A stretch of 25,613 bases of DNA, from positions 1 to 25,613 of the forward strand of contig CANTGP010000003.1 in NCBI GenBank assembly GCA_947653315.1, read 5' to 3'. Source of the stretch: an uncultured Lachnospiraceae bacterium. Its GTDB lineage: Bacteria; Bacillota; Clostridia; Lachnospirales; Lachnospiraceae. This document shows, piece by piece, positions 1-7,412 of the stretch (positions are counted from its first letter, which is position 1; every line of letters begins with the position of its first letter). Under the pieces are notes generated by a model. The model made no database searches. It was not told the DNA's origin and was given only the letters and a program-made list of their open reading frames with translations. A program made the translations under genes and the position numbers.

Positions 1-1
1 C

Positions 2-607
2 GGGATGCTGCAGTTTTTTATTACTCCGGAGGACGACTGTTTCGGTATGGATTTTGAGGAACCGGCATCCCAAAAGGATTTCCGTGTGGTATACCATGAA
101 ACGGTGCGCGGGGATGTAACGCGGGAGCAGGTGTTGGGGCTTGGCATTGTGACGGCAGGGGAATGTGAAGAATATACGCCCGTGCTCCGGGAAGCGGCGC
201 TTTCCTTTGGTGTGGAAACCACTTATATGAACCCGAACGTGGCTGGTTTCCCTGCCGTTTTTGTGCAGGCGGTGAAAGCCGTAACGGGTGAGGAAATTCC
301 GGAGGAAGCATGGTACGGGTATCTCGGGGAGGAAGACGAGTCCTACCTGTATGAAGAACTGCCCGCATTCGGCCACCGGATGCTCGGTTATCCTTCTTTT
401 ACGCAGACGGACCCGCGGGAAAACATGACGGAGGAAGAAGCCCTTTTTTATGATACGCTTTTGCTGCAGATAGATTCGGATATGGAAGAAGGCGGGGACG
501 ATTACGTGCTGTGGGGGGACTGCGGGATTGCCAACCTGTTTATGAATGGGGAGGCATTGCGGAAAAAGGATTTTAGCAGGGTGCTTTATAACTGGGATTG
601 CTGTTAA
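2..607 (+). CDS. YwqG/DUF1963 family protein, 3' part
   Basis: The reading frame is open at the left edge and ends at a TAA. It begins in the middle of a YwqG-like fold: the QFFITPEDDCFGMDF stretch, then KDFRVVYHE, then HRMLGYP followed by a TQTDPR stretch, then LLLQIDSD, and finally WGDCGIANLFM with a closing DFSRVLYNWDC. These are the ordered conserved blocks of the DUF1963 family. Family members are usually around 260 residues or more, so the first 60 or so residues probably lie outside the window and the ATG at 5 need not be the start. The family has no established biochemical role. It is upstream of and on the same strand as the radical SAM gene, with a 60-base gap, but nothing suggests a functional link. 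The family call is fairly sure; the function is unknown. Confidence 0.8.
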   Translation, partial: GMLQFFITPEDDCFGMDFEEPASQKDFRVVYHETVRGDVTREQVLGLGIVTAGECEEYTPVLREAALSFGVETTYMNPNVAGFPAVFVQAVKAVTGEEIPEEAWYGYLGEEDESYLYEELPAFGHRMLGYPSFTQTDPRENMTEEEALFYDTLLLQIDSDMEEGGDDYVLWGDCGIANLFMNGEALRKKDFSRVLYNWDCC

Positions 608-667
608 AGGATATGGTTTTGGTGCCGCCACAAAAAGATAACGGCAGAAAATAAGGAGTGGATCAGG

Positions 668-1813
668 ATGGCAGAACTGAATGTGCTGGTGAAACCGGCA
701 TCGGGTCTTTGCAATATGAAATGCGGTTATTGTTTTTATGCGGATGAAATGGATAACCGCAGGGAGGCATCATACGGAATTATGCCGGAAAACGTCATGG
801 AACAACTGGTTAAAAAAGCGCTCGCTTTTGCAACGGAGCGGTGTTCCTTTGTGTTCCAGGGCGGTGAGCCTACCTTGGCGGGTCTTTCTTTCTACCGGAA
901 GTGGATGGAATATGAGCGGAAATATAACGGAAACCATGTGGAAATTTCCCATGCCATACAGACCAACGGGTATGCGTTAAACGGGGAGTGGTGCCGTTTC
1001 CTTGCGGAAAACGGTTTTTTGGCAGGACTGTCCCTGGACGGGGTTATGGAGTCGCATGACGCTTACCGTAAGGATGTTTGCGGGAACGGCACATATGCAA
1101 AGGTTTTGGAGGCCGCAGCACGGTTACGGGCGGCGGGAGTGGAGTTTAACGTGTTGACGGTGGTGAATGGCAAAACTGCGCCCCTGGTCCGGGAAATATA
1201 TGATGCCTACCGGGAGCAGGGATTTCTTTGGCAGCAGTATATCGCATGCTTGGATCCCATCGGGAAGGAAGCCGGAAGTATGGAATATTCCCTGACACCG
1301 GAACGGTACGGGGAATTCCTGACGGAGCTTTTCCGGTTATGGGAAGAAGATGTATGGAATGGCAGGCAGCCGTACATCCGGCAGTTTGAAAACTACATCG
1401 GCATTCTGCTGGGGGTAGAGCCGGAATCCTGCGAACAAAGGGGGAGATGCAGTTTCCAAAATGTGGTGGAGGCGGACGGAAGCGTGTATCCCTGTGATTT
1501 TTATGTATTGGATGAATACCGGCTCGGAAACGTGACGGAAGACGGTTTTGATTTTCGGGACATCATGGAAAAGTACAAAATGGGAACATTTGGACGGCAG
1601 TTCCAGGCTCCTGCGGCTGCCTGCGCAGGATGCGAGTATCTTTTTATCTGCCGGGGCGGCTGCCGCAGGCACAGGGAGGCGGACGGGAGGAATTATTTCT
1701 GTAAGTCCTACCGGATGTTTTTTGGCGCCTGCCTGACAGGAATGCAGGAGATTGCGGCGGGGGTGCTTGCGAAAAGGGGGAAGGGCAGTATGGGCGGGCC
1801 GGAACGGATGTGA
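668..1813 (+). CDS. anaerobic sulfatase-maturating enzyme (radical SAM, SPASM)
   Basis: This 381-residue radical SAM protein oxidises the active-site Cys (or Ser) of sulfatases to formylglycine without oxygen. The cluster motif CNMKCGYC (C15, C19, C22) binds the SAM-cleaving [4Fe-4S] cluster, and FQGGEPT near residue 64 is the SAM-binding GGE block. The C-terminal half has the SPASM cysteines for two auxiliary clusters: CEQRGRC near 254-260, YPCDFYVLDEY near 275, CAGCEYLFICRGGC near 318-331 and YFCKSY near 344. The spacing and the Asp after the PC cysteine, the catalytic base in the studied Clostridium enzyme, match that family closely, as does the length of about 370 residues. An AAGGAG-type site precedes the ATG. 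A Cys-type sulfatase 2.1 kb downstream is the obvious substrate. Other SPASM maturases are less likely because of the full-length match and this neighbour. Confidence 0.93.
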   Translation: MAELNVLVKPASGLCNMKCGYCFYADEMDNRREASYGIMPENVMEQLVKKALAFATERCSFVFQGGEPTLAGLSFYRKWMEYERKYNGNHVEISHAIQTNGYALNGEWCRFLAENGFLAGLSLDGVMESHDAYRKDVCGNGTYAKVLEAAARLRAAGVEFNVLTVVNGKTAPLVREIYDAYREQGFLWQQYIACLDPIGKEAGSMEYSLTPERYGEFLTELFRLWEEDVWNGRQPYIRQFENYIGILLGVEPESCEQRGRCSFQNVVEADGSVYPCDFYVLDEYRLGNVTEDGFDFRDIMEKYKMGTFGRQFQAPAAACAGCEYLFICRGGCRRHREADGRNYFCKSYRMFFGACLTGMQEIAAGVLAKRGKGSMGGPERM

Positions 1814-1840
1814 TATTTGGGAAGAAAACGGAATCGAATC

Positions 1841-1916
1841 ATACGGATAAGAAAACAGAAAAATCCATACGGATAGCATAATCGGATATAGCGTCCCCAT
1901 CCCTGTCAGGTATACT
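1841..1916 (+). promoter_or_regulatory. putative activator-dependent promoter of the TSUP exporter gene
   Basis: ATACGGATA occurs at 1841-1849 and again at 1867-1875, with a related ATCGGATA at 1881-1888. The second copy is part of CAGAAAAATCCATACGGA (1856-1873), which recurs with one change upstream of the sulfatase. A good -10 box, TATACT, lies at 1911-1916, but no -35 hexamer is present 16-18 bases before it. Repeats placed just upstream of a missing -35 box suit an AraC-type activator. The binding protein is inferred. Confidence 0.45.
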
Positions 1917-1956
1917 GGAAGCATAAAGGAAAAGGAACAAAAGTCTTTCGGTATAA

Positions 1957-2766
1957 ATGGAGTGGAACGCCGTGAAAATATGCATCGTCGCATTGGTATG
2001 TTTTTTTGCATCCGCAATAGGAAGCGTCTGTGGGATTGGCGGAGGGGTCATCATTAAACCGGTGCTGGACGCGCTGGGCATTATGGATGTGGCAAGCGTA
2101 TCCTTCCTGTCCGGCTGCACGGTGCTTTCCATGTCCGTGGTAGCCCTTTACGGAAACATGAAACATAAAACAGTATTCCGCTTCCGCAAACCATTTGCAT
2201 GGACCATAACCGCGGGAAGCGTATTGGGCGGGCTCCTTGGAAAATCGGCATTCCGGGTCATCACCGGAAATATGGAAAACAAAAACAGGATTGGGGCGGT
2301 CCAGGCAGCCGTCCTGCTTTGCCTTACGGCAGCCACACTGTTTTATCATTGCAGGAAAACGGGAAAAACCGCCGGTACCGGAAACATTTCCAATACGCCC
2401 CTTATTTTCGCCGTGGGGGCGGTACTCGGAATCCTGTCTTCCTTTTTGGGAATCGGGGGAGGTCCCATGAATCTTGCAGCCCTCACGTTCCTGTTTTCCA
2501 TGGAAACAAAGGAAGCGGCCCTGTATTCCATTCATGTCATCCTGTTTTCCCAAACCGCCGGTTTGTGCGCTACCCTTGTCACCAAAACCGTTCCGCGCTT
2601 TCCGCCCGCTATGCTCTTTTTGATGTCCGGCTGCGGTATTTTGGGCGCTTTTGCAGGAGCCTGGATGAACAAAAAAGCGGATAACCAAACTGTGGATAAA
2701 TGTTTTGCCGTACTGCTGTTTGTGATTATCGCCATCAGTCTGTATAACATCTTCCGGTACCGGTAA
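1957..2766 (+). CDS. TSUP family (TauE/SafE) sulfite/sulfur-anion exporter
   Basis: This hydrophobic 269-residue membrane protein shows the internal duplication of the TSUP family: the glycine signature SVCGIGGGVIIKP near residue 25 recurs as SFLGIGGGPMN near residue 165, each half having about four membrane spans. TauE/SafE proteins move sulfite, sulfoacetate and other sulfur anions across the membrane. Its position between a sulfatase maturase and a sulfatase suggests export of sulfate or sulfite released from sulfated substrates; the substrate itself cannot be read from the sequence. The ATG at 1957 has no close ribosome binding site. A GTG at 1972 in the same frame is preceded by GGAGTGG with good spacing and may be the true start, giving a protein five residues shorter. 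It is convergent with the AraC gene, with only 28 bases between them. Confidence 0.88.
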   Translation: MEWNAVKICIVALVCFFASAIGSVCGIGGGVIIKPVLDALGIMDVASVSFLSGCTVLSMSVVALYGNMKHKTVFRFRKPFAWTITAGSVLGGLLGKSAFRVITGNMENKNRIGAVQAAVLLCLTAATLFYHCRKTGKTAGTGNISNTPLIFAVGAVLGILSSFLGIGGGPMNLAALTFLFSMETKEAALYSIHVILFSQTAGLCATLVTKTVPRFPPAMLFLMSGCGILGAFAGAWMNKKADNQTVDKCFAVLLFVIIAISLYNIFRYR

Positions 2767-2794
2767 GTCCGGTTTCCGGCGCATGTCCGAAAAA

Positions 2795-3667
2795 TCATTC
2801 CCTGTCAAAAAACCATTCCGGGGTATTCGCATCCGCAATGCTTTGGTAAAATTTGTGCGGCGCGACCCCCGTGCTTTTCCGGAACACGCGGCTGAAATAA
2901 AGCGGATCCTCATATCCCACCAGCCGCGCCACCGTGGCAACGGACATGGAATTGGCGGTCAGGAATTCCTTTGCCTTTTCCATCCGCAGGTTGTTCAAAA
3001 ACTGCATGGGCGGTATCCCCATCCGCTGTTTAAAGGTATGGGAAAAATAGCTTTCGCTTAATTTGCAGAAATCCGCCATGGAAGCCACCGTCCAGTTTTC
3101 CATGTATTTGGAGTTCATTTCCCGGATCAGCCGGTCAAGGGAAAAGTCGTTTTCCGAATGGTGCAGCGTTTGGTCAAACGAACGGTGGATTTTGGCAAGC
3201 ATAATGTAAAAATTTCCAAGAATCACATCTTCATAATGCGGCTTCTTAAGCTGGAGCTCCGTAATGATGTACTGAAACAGGAGCTTGACGGAAAAATTTT
3301 CCCCGATATAACAAGTCTGAATCCCATACCGCTCCAAAATCTGTTCGCACCGGTTTCCCGTGAAATGAATCCAGTATACTTCCGGTTTGTCCTCTGCGTA
3401 ATAGGAATAAAACTGCGGCTCGGAGGGACAAAACAGCACAATGCTGCCCGCCGCCAGTTTCTTCCATTCGCCGTCTAAGTAAAAATGTCCGGCTCCTTTA
3501 TAGATGTAAATGAGCTGGTAATCAAGGCGTCCGTTTTCCCTTTTCAGGAAGTAGTCCTGTGTCTGGAAAACCTGTTTTCCGCAGCAGTTAATAAGCAGAG
3601 GGACGCTGTCGTCATAAAAACCGGTGATTCTTCTTCTGTTTCTTAAATGTCCGCAAATATTTACCAT
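2795..3667 (-). CDS. AraC family transcriptional regulator
   Basis: This 290-residue regulator has an N-terminal cupin-like sugar-sensing domain (QLIYIYKGAGHFYLDGEW, then AAGSIVLFCPSEPQFY, roughly residues 50-90) and a C-terminal double helix-turn-helix domain from about residue 180 (WTVASMADFCKLSESYFSHTFKQ, then VATVARLVGYEDPLYFSRVFRK, then TGVAPHKFYQ). That is the standard layout of AraC activators of carbohydrate operons. It is transcribed divergently from the sulfatase operon across a 243-base gap containing repeats that could be its sites, and convergently to the TSUP gene. The start has GGGAG six bases upstream, and a strong GC hairpin sits directly before that site. It probably activates the sulfatase/transport operon in response to a sugar; the ligand is unknown. 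Confidence 0.93.
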   Translation of the reverse strand: MVNICGHLRNRRRITGFYDDSVPLLINCCGKQVFQTQDYFLKRENGRLDYQLIYIYKGAGHFYLDGEWKKLAAGSIVLFCPSEPQFYSYYAEDKPEVYWIHFTGNRCEQILERYGIQTCYIGENFSVKLLFQYIITELQLKKPHYEDVILGNFYIMLAKIHRSFDQTLHHSENDFSLDRLIREMNSKYMENWTVASMADFCKLSESYFSHTFKQRMGIPPMQFLNNLRMEKAKEFLTANSMSVATVARLVGYEDPLYFSRVFRKSTGVAPHKFYQSIADANTPEWFFDRE

Positions 3668-3680
3668 GTTAATCTCCCAT

Positions 3681-3709
3681 GCCGCCTTTGGCGGCTCATA
3701 TAAATATGA
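3681..3709 (-). promoter_or_regulatory. hairpin and palindrome in the AraC 5' leader
   Basis: GCCGCC TTT GGCGGC (3681-3695) forms a 6-bp all-GC stem. In the minus-strand transcript it ends two bases before the GGGAG of the AraC gene, so it could limit ribosome access. Next to it, TCATAT AA ATATGA (3696-3709) is a palindrome with perfect 6-bp arms, a possible operator for autoregulation. Both are visible in the sequence; the roles are inferred. Confidence 0.4.
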
Positions 3710-3781
3710 AAAACGCTGCTTTTTTCCGGCCCGGCGGCGTGCCGTACAAAAAGTTTCCGGTTACAGAATAACATGAAAAAG

Positions 3782-3878
3782 CAGAAAAATCCATATGGAA
3801 AACATTTATTCCGATGGTGGAGGATGTTTTTTTTCTATAAGATAAAATCATAAGAAAAATTCATTAAGAAAATCCATA
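3782..3878 (+). promoter_or_regulatory. candidate AraC operator repeats upstream of the sulfatase operon
   Basis: CAGAAAAATCCATATGGA (3782-3799) matches 17 of 18 bases of a motif upstream of the TSUP gene. Two further related copies stand in tandem at 3851-3864 (TAAGAAAAATTCAT) and 3865-3878 (TAAGAAAATCCATA), 14 bases apart. A T-run and TATAAG/TAAAAT (about 3836-3848) could supply a -10 box, but no consensus -35 is present. The arrangement suits activation by the divergent AraC protein. Binding is inferred. Confidence 0.45.
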
Positions 3879-3910
3879 ACAGGTATTCGCGGGGAAAAGG
3901 GAAGGAGAGG

Positions 3911-5461
3911 ATGTGTTTGGAGGAGGAACGGAAACGGAAAAAACAGGTTATTTTATTCATGACGGACACGACAAGAAAAGACATGGTGGGATGTTACGGA
4001 AACCGGAAGATGTATACGCCGAATTTGGATTCATTGGCGGAAGAAGGGATACGTTATGAAAATGCGTATACCTGCCAGCCGGTCTGCGGTCCTGCCAGGA
4101 GCGCCATTTTTACGGGGACATTTCCCCATTCCAACGGAGTAGTCACCAACGGCGTCCCGTTTGGGGCAAACGTAAAGACCGTTGGGCAGCGGTTGACGGA
4201 CAGCGGAATCCGGTGCGGTTACATTGGAAAATGGCATTTGGACGGGGGCGACTATTTCGGTCTTGGGAAATGCCCGGAAGGATGGGAGGAAAAATACTGG
4301 TATGATATGCGGATGTATCTGGAAGAACTGACAAAAGAGGAACGGGCCCGTTCCAGACAGTCCGACGAGGCTTACCGGTACGGTTTTTCGGAGGAGTTTA
4401 CGTATGCACACCGCTGCAGCGACCGGGCGTTACGGTTTTTGGAGGAGTTTTCGGAGGAAGATTTTTTTCTTACGGTTTCCTACGACGAACCGCACGGACC
4501 GTCCCTTTGTCCGGCACCTTATAACAAAATGTACGAAGGGTTCCGGCCGGAAAACTCCCCGGAATTCCATGATGACCTGAAGGGAAAACCCTTGCTGCAG
4601 CGGTTGTGGGCAGGGGATGGGCCGGATGGGCCGGAGGACGGCGTCCCGCAGGCATCCGGGTTCTTGTCCTTGTTTTTGGGGTGCAATTCCTTTGTGGACC
4701 ATGAGATTGGGCGGGTGCTGAATCGAATCAGGGAAAAAATGCCGGATGCCCTTGTAATCTTCACTTCGGACCATGGGGATATGCTGGGCGCACACCGCCT
4801 GTCTTCCAAAGGGGCGACGGCATATAAGGAGGCGGCGAACATTCCCCTGATTATTAAAGGCGGGGAAAAGGGGAAAATAGTAAAAGCGCCCGCTTCCCAT
4901 ATCGATATCGTTCCCACGGTAATGGATTATTTCGGACTGCCGCTGCCGAAACTGCTGGAGGGAAAAAGTATGCTCCCGCAGATTTACGATACGGGAAAAA
5001 CCGTGAATGAGGTGGTGTTTACCGAATTTACCCGGTATGAAATCGACCATGACGGGTTCGGGGGACTGCAGCCCATGCGGGCGGTAATTTCGGAGAAATA
5101 CAAGCTGGTCCTTCATCTGCTGGACAAAGATGAATTTTACGATTTGGAGGCGGACCCGTGGGAGCTGGATAACCGGATTGACGACGAAGCGTATCTGGAT
5201 ACCATAAAGGAATACCATGCTCTTTTGATCCGCCATATGAACGATACCCGTGATTTATACCGCGGCTACCAGTGGTCCATGCGGCCGTGGAACAAGGGAT
5301 TTGTCCCGGAATGGGATAACGAAGGATTTACGAGGCAGCGGGAAAACGAGGAATATGAGCCGAGACAGTTGGACTATGATACGGGGCTTCCCATGGGGTC
5401 TGCGGTCCGGCACAAATATTTATACGAAAGGGAGGAGAACAATGGTTCGGACAAAGAATGA
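3911..5461 (+). CDS. cytoplasmic S1-family sulfatase (Cys-type, formylglycine)
   Basis: This 516-residue sulfatase removes sulfate esters or sulfamides from a substrate. The signature CGPARSAIFTG starts at C59, the residue converted to formylglycine; P61 and R63 complete C-x-P-x-R. Further active-site blocks are GKWHLDG (107-112), DEPHGP (192-197), TSDHGDMLGAH (285-295) with the metal-binding DH pair, and SSKG with K300. The first metal site reads TDTTRKD, so the second Asp of the common DD pair is Thr20. The length is normal. There is no signal peptide or membrane segment, so it should act in the cytoplasm on an imported substrate. GGAG lies just before the ATG. Its last 20 bases overlap the first permease gene, which implies translational coupling. 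The upstream maturase is its likely activator. The exact substrate (sugar sulfate, glycosaminoglycan fragment or other) cannot be told from this sequence. Confidence 0.93.
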   Translation: MCLEEERKRKKQVILFMTDTTRKDMVGCYGNRKMYTPNLDSLAEEGIRYENAYTCQPVCGPARSAIFTGTFPHSNGVVTNGVPFGANVKTVGQRLTDSGIRCGYIGKWHLDGGDYFGLGKCPEGWEEKYWYDMRMYLEELTKEERARSRQSDEAYRYGFSEEFTYAHRCSDRALRFLEEFSEEDFFLTVSYDEPHGPSLCPAPYNKMYEGFRPENSPEFHDDLKGKPLLQRLWAGDGPDGPEDGVPQASGFLSLFLGCNSFVDHEIGRVLNRIREKMPDALVIFTSDHGDMLGAHRLSSKGATAYKEAANIPLIIKGGEKGKIVKAPASHIDIVPTVMDYFGLPLPKLLEGKSMLPQIYDTGKTVNEVVFTEFTRYEIDHDGFGGLQPMRAVISEKYKLVLHLLDKDEFYDLEADPWELDNRIDDEAYLDTIKEYHALLIRHMNDTRDLYRGYQWSMRPWNKGFVPEWDNEGFTRQRENEEYEPRQLDYDTGLPMGSAVRHKYLYEREENNGSDKE

Positions 5462-6386
5462 AGCGGTTTCCATGGCGGCCGGGAGACGCAGGGCGGAGCG
5501 GCGGAAAATGAACATGTGGTGCTGGCTGTTTATGGTGCCGGCGGTGGGGTTTTACCTGTTGTTCCAAGGGTATCCCATCCTTTGCAGCATCCAGTATTCC
5601 CTGCTGGATTGGTCAGGAATGACGGCGAATGCGGCTTATGTGGGGCTGGAAAATTACAGGGAACTGATGGGGGACGGATTGTTTTGGAATGCGTTCGCAA
5701 ACAGTTTTGTGTACATGGCAATGATTGTCCCTTTGGAGCTTGCGGTATCCCTGTTCCTGGCATACATGCTGAACAATGAAAAATTAAAGGCACGTTCCGT
5801 TTACCGTACCATGTATTTTATTCCGGTCATAACGACCGCGTCGGTGGTGGGTATCATTATGATTTTCCTGTTGGGCGTGCAGGGACCGGTAAACCATGCG
5901 CTGACGGCGTTGCACTTGTTGGGTTCCCCCGTCAATTTCCTTGGAAACGCCAAATATGCCCTGCCGACTTTGGTGGTGATTTCCCTTTGGAAAGACTGCG
6001 GTACGTATATGATATACTGGCTGGCAGGTCTGCAGGGGGTGTCAAAAGACGTCTATGAGGCGGCGACCATTGACGGAGCGGACAGGCGGCAGACGTTTTT
6101 CCATGTCGTACTGCCTTTAATCGCTCCCACAGGCGGTATTATCGCCATTTTATGTGCCATTAATTCGCTCAAGGTGTTTGATATTGTGAAGACCATGACG
6201 GAAGGAGGACCGTATTATGCCACGGACGTCATTGCCACCTACGTATACCGGAATGCGTTTTCCAGTGAAATCGGAATGCCGCGGCTTGGGTATGCCAGTG
6301 CGGCGGCATTGTTCTTCGGCGGGGCGGTGATTCTGATCGGTCTGGTATTAAATACCGTGAAGGACCGGTTGGCAAAAAGCATGTAA
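5442..6386 (+). CDS. carbohydrate ABC transporter permease, MalF/UgpA type
   Basis: This 314-residue inner-membrane permease has six predicted spans (the first at about 25-45), the EAA loop EAATIDGADRRQTFFHVVLP at 206-225 that contacts the ATPase, and the FDIVKTMTEGGP block typical of the first sugar permease. The frame is open further upstream to 5250, inside the sulfatase gene, but the ATG at 5442 has GGAGGAG five bases before it and gives the normal family length, so it is chosen. It overlaps the sulfatase by 20 bases and is followed 11 bases later by its partner permease. No ATPase gene is present; Firmicute sugar importers of this kind often share an MsmK-type ATPase encoded elsewhere. 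Confidence 0.93.
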   Translation: MVRTKNEAVSMAAGRRRAERRKMNMWCWLFMVPAVGFYLLFQGYPILCSIQYSLLDWSGMTANAAYVGLENYRELMGDGLFWNAFANSFVYMAMIVPLELAVSLFLAYMLNNEKLKARSVYRTMYFIPVITTASVVGIIMIFLLGVQGPVNHALTALHLLGSPVNFLGNAKYALPTLVVISLWKDCGTYMIYWLAGLQGVSKDVYEAATIDGADRRQTFFHVVLPLIAPTGGIIAILCAINSLKVFDIVKTMTEGGPYYATDVIATYVYRNAFSSEIGMPRLGYASAAALFFGGAVILIGLVLNTVKDRLAKSM

Positions 6387-6397
6387 GGAGGATAGAG

Positions 6398-7222
6398 ATG
6401 AGAAAAATAAAAACTTTTGCTACGCATGCCCTGCTGGCGGGTATCGGATTTATTTGGATTTATCCTTTTTTATGGATGATTTCCGCGTCTTTTAAGAGCC
6501 AGCCGGAGTTTTTTGAGAACAGGCTCGGACTGGTTCCGAAAGCGCCCACGGTGGACAACATCATCCGTATTTGGGAAAAAGCCCATTTCGGTACTTATTT
6601 TATGAATACCATTATCGTTACACTCTTTTCGGTCCTTTTGGTATTGGTCATGACGATGATGGCGGGGTATGCGATGGGAAGGTTCCGGTTTTGGGGGCGG
6701 AACCTGTGCATGGCGGTATTTCTTGGCAGTATCGCCATTCCCCTTGTAAGTACGATTATCCCCACTTACGAGGTGGTGAAAAGCATGAACCTGGTGGGGA
6801 CAAAGCTGGGACTGGTTTTGTCCCAGGCAGGCGGGGCGCATGTTATTTTCCTGCTTCTGTTTACCAGCTTTTTCGAATCGGTCCCGAAGGAACTGGAGGA
6901 GGCGTCCAAGATAGACGGGTGCAATTATCCAAGGACCTTCTTCCATGTCATGATGCCGTTATGCAAGCCGGTGGCGACGACGGTGGTCATCATGGAAACC
7001 ATTTGGGCATGGAACGCATTTATGCTGCCCCTTGTACTGACCCTGAACAATCCGTTGTCCAGAACGCTGGCAGTGGGACTGTATGCGTTTAAAGGGGAAA
7101 ATACGGTGGACTGGACGGGAATCGCGGCAGGGGGAACGATTGCAGTCATCCCGGTTATCCTGCTTTTCGTTTTCATGCAGAAGCATTTTGTGGAAGGAAT
7201 TGCCGGGGCGGTAAAGAGCTGA
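6398..7222 (+). CDS. carbohydrate ABC transporter permease, MalG/UgpE type
   Basis: This 274-residue second permease of the sugar importer carries the EAA loop variant ELEEASKIDGCNYPRTFFHV at about 165-183 and the late WAWNAFMLPLVL block typical of MalG-type subunits. Six spans are visible, the first at about residues 11-30. AGGAGG precedes the ATG with correct spacing. It should form a heterodimer with the product of the preceding gene. The binding protein gene follows after an unusual A-rich spacer of 190 bases. Confidence 0.93.
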   Translation: MRKIKTFATHALLAGIGFIWIYPFLWMISASFKSQPEFFENRLGLVPKAPTVDNIIRIWEKAHFGTYFMNTIIVTLFSVLLVLVMTMMAGYAMGRFRFWGRNLCMAVFLGSIAIPLVSTIIPTYEVVKSMNLVGTKLGLVLSQAGGAHVIFLLLFTSFFESVPKELEEASKIDGCNYPRTFFHVMMPLCKPVATTVVIMETIWAWNAFMLPLVLTLNNPLSRTLAVGLYAFKGENTVDWTGIAAGGTIAVIPVILLFVFMQKHFVEGIAGAVKS

Positions 7223-7412
7223 TTGGACAGACAAAAAAATAGATAAAATGGGAAAAACGTGAAAAACGGGAAAACGGAAAAAACAGAAGATAAAACAGAA
7301 AAAACAGAAAACAGAAAAAACAGAAGATAAATAGAAAACAGGAAAAACAAAAGATAAAATTAAGCGCAAAAAGTCGTAAAAAATAAGACATATTTACGGA
7401 AGGAGAGAAAAA
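7223..7412 (+). repeat. A-rich intergenic spacer with 17-base direct repeat
   Basis: The 190 bases between the second permease and the binding protein gene are almost all A and G on the coding strand, built from variants of AAAACAGAA. A perfect 17-base repeat, AAAAAACAGAAGATAAA, lies at 7278-7294 and 7315-7331. I see no -35/-10 pair and no terminator hairpin, and no reading frame with a ribosome binding site. AAGGAGAG at the end serves the next gene. Confidence 0.75.

Noticed and set aside
1906..2940. Long minus-strand open frame (344 codons) opposite the TSUP gene
   Set aside because: It has no family motifs, is rich in residues typical of reverse-frame translation, and overlaps a clearly recognisable membrane protein and the AraC gene.
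4430..5236. 268-codon minus-strand frame inside the sulfatase gene
   Set aside because: The sulfatase on the other strand has all catalytic blocks in frame; the antisense frame has no recognisable domain.
5250..5441. Upstream extension of the first sugar permease
   Set aside because: It lies within the sulfatase coding region, has unnatural composition, and the ATG at 5442 has the ribosome binding site and the right length.
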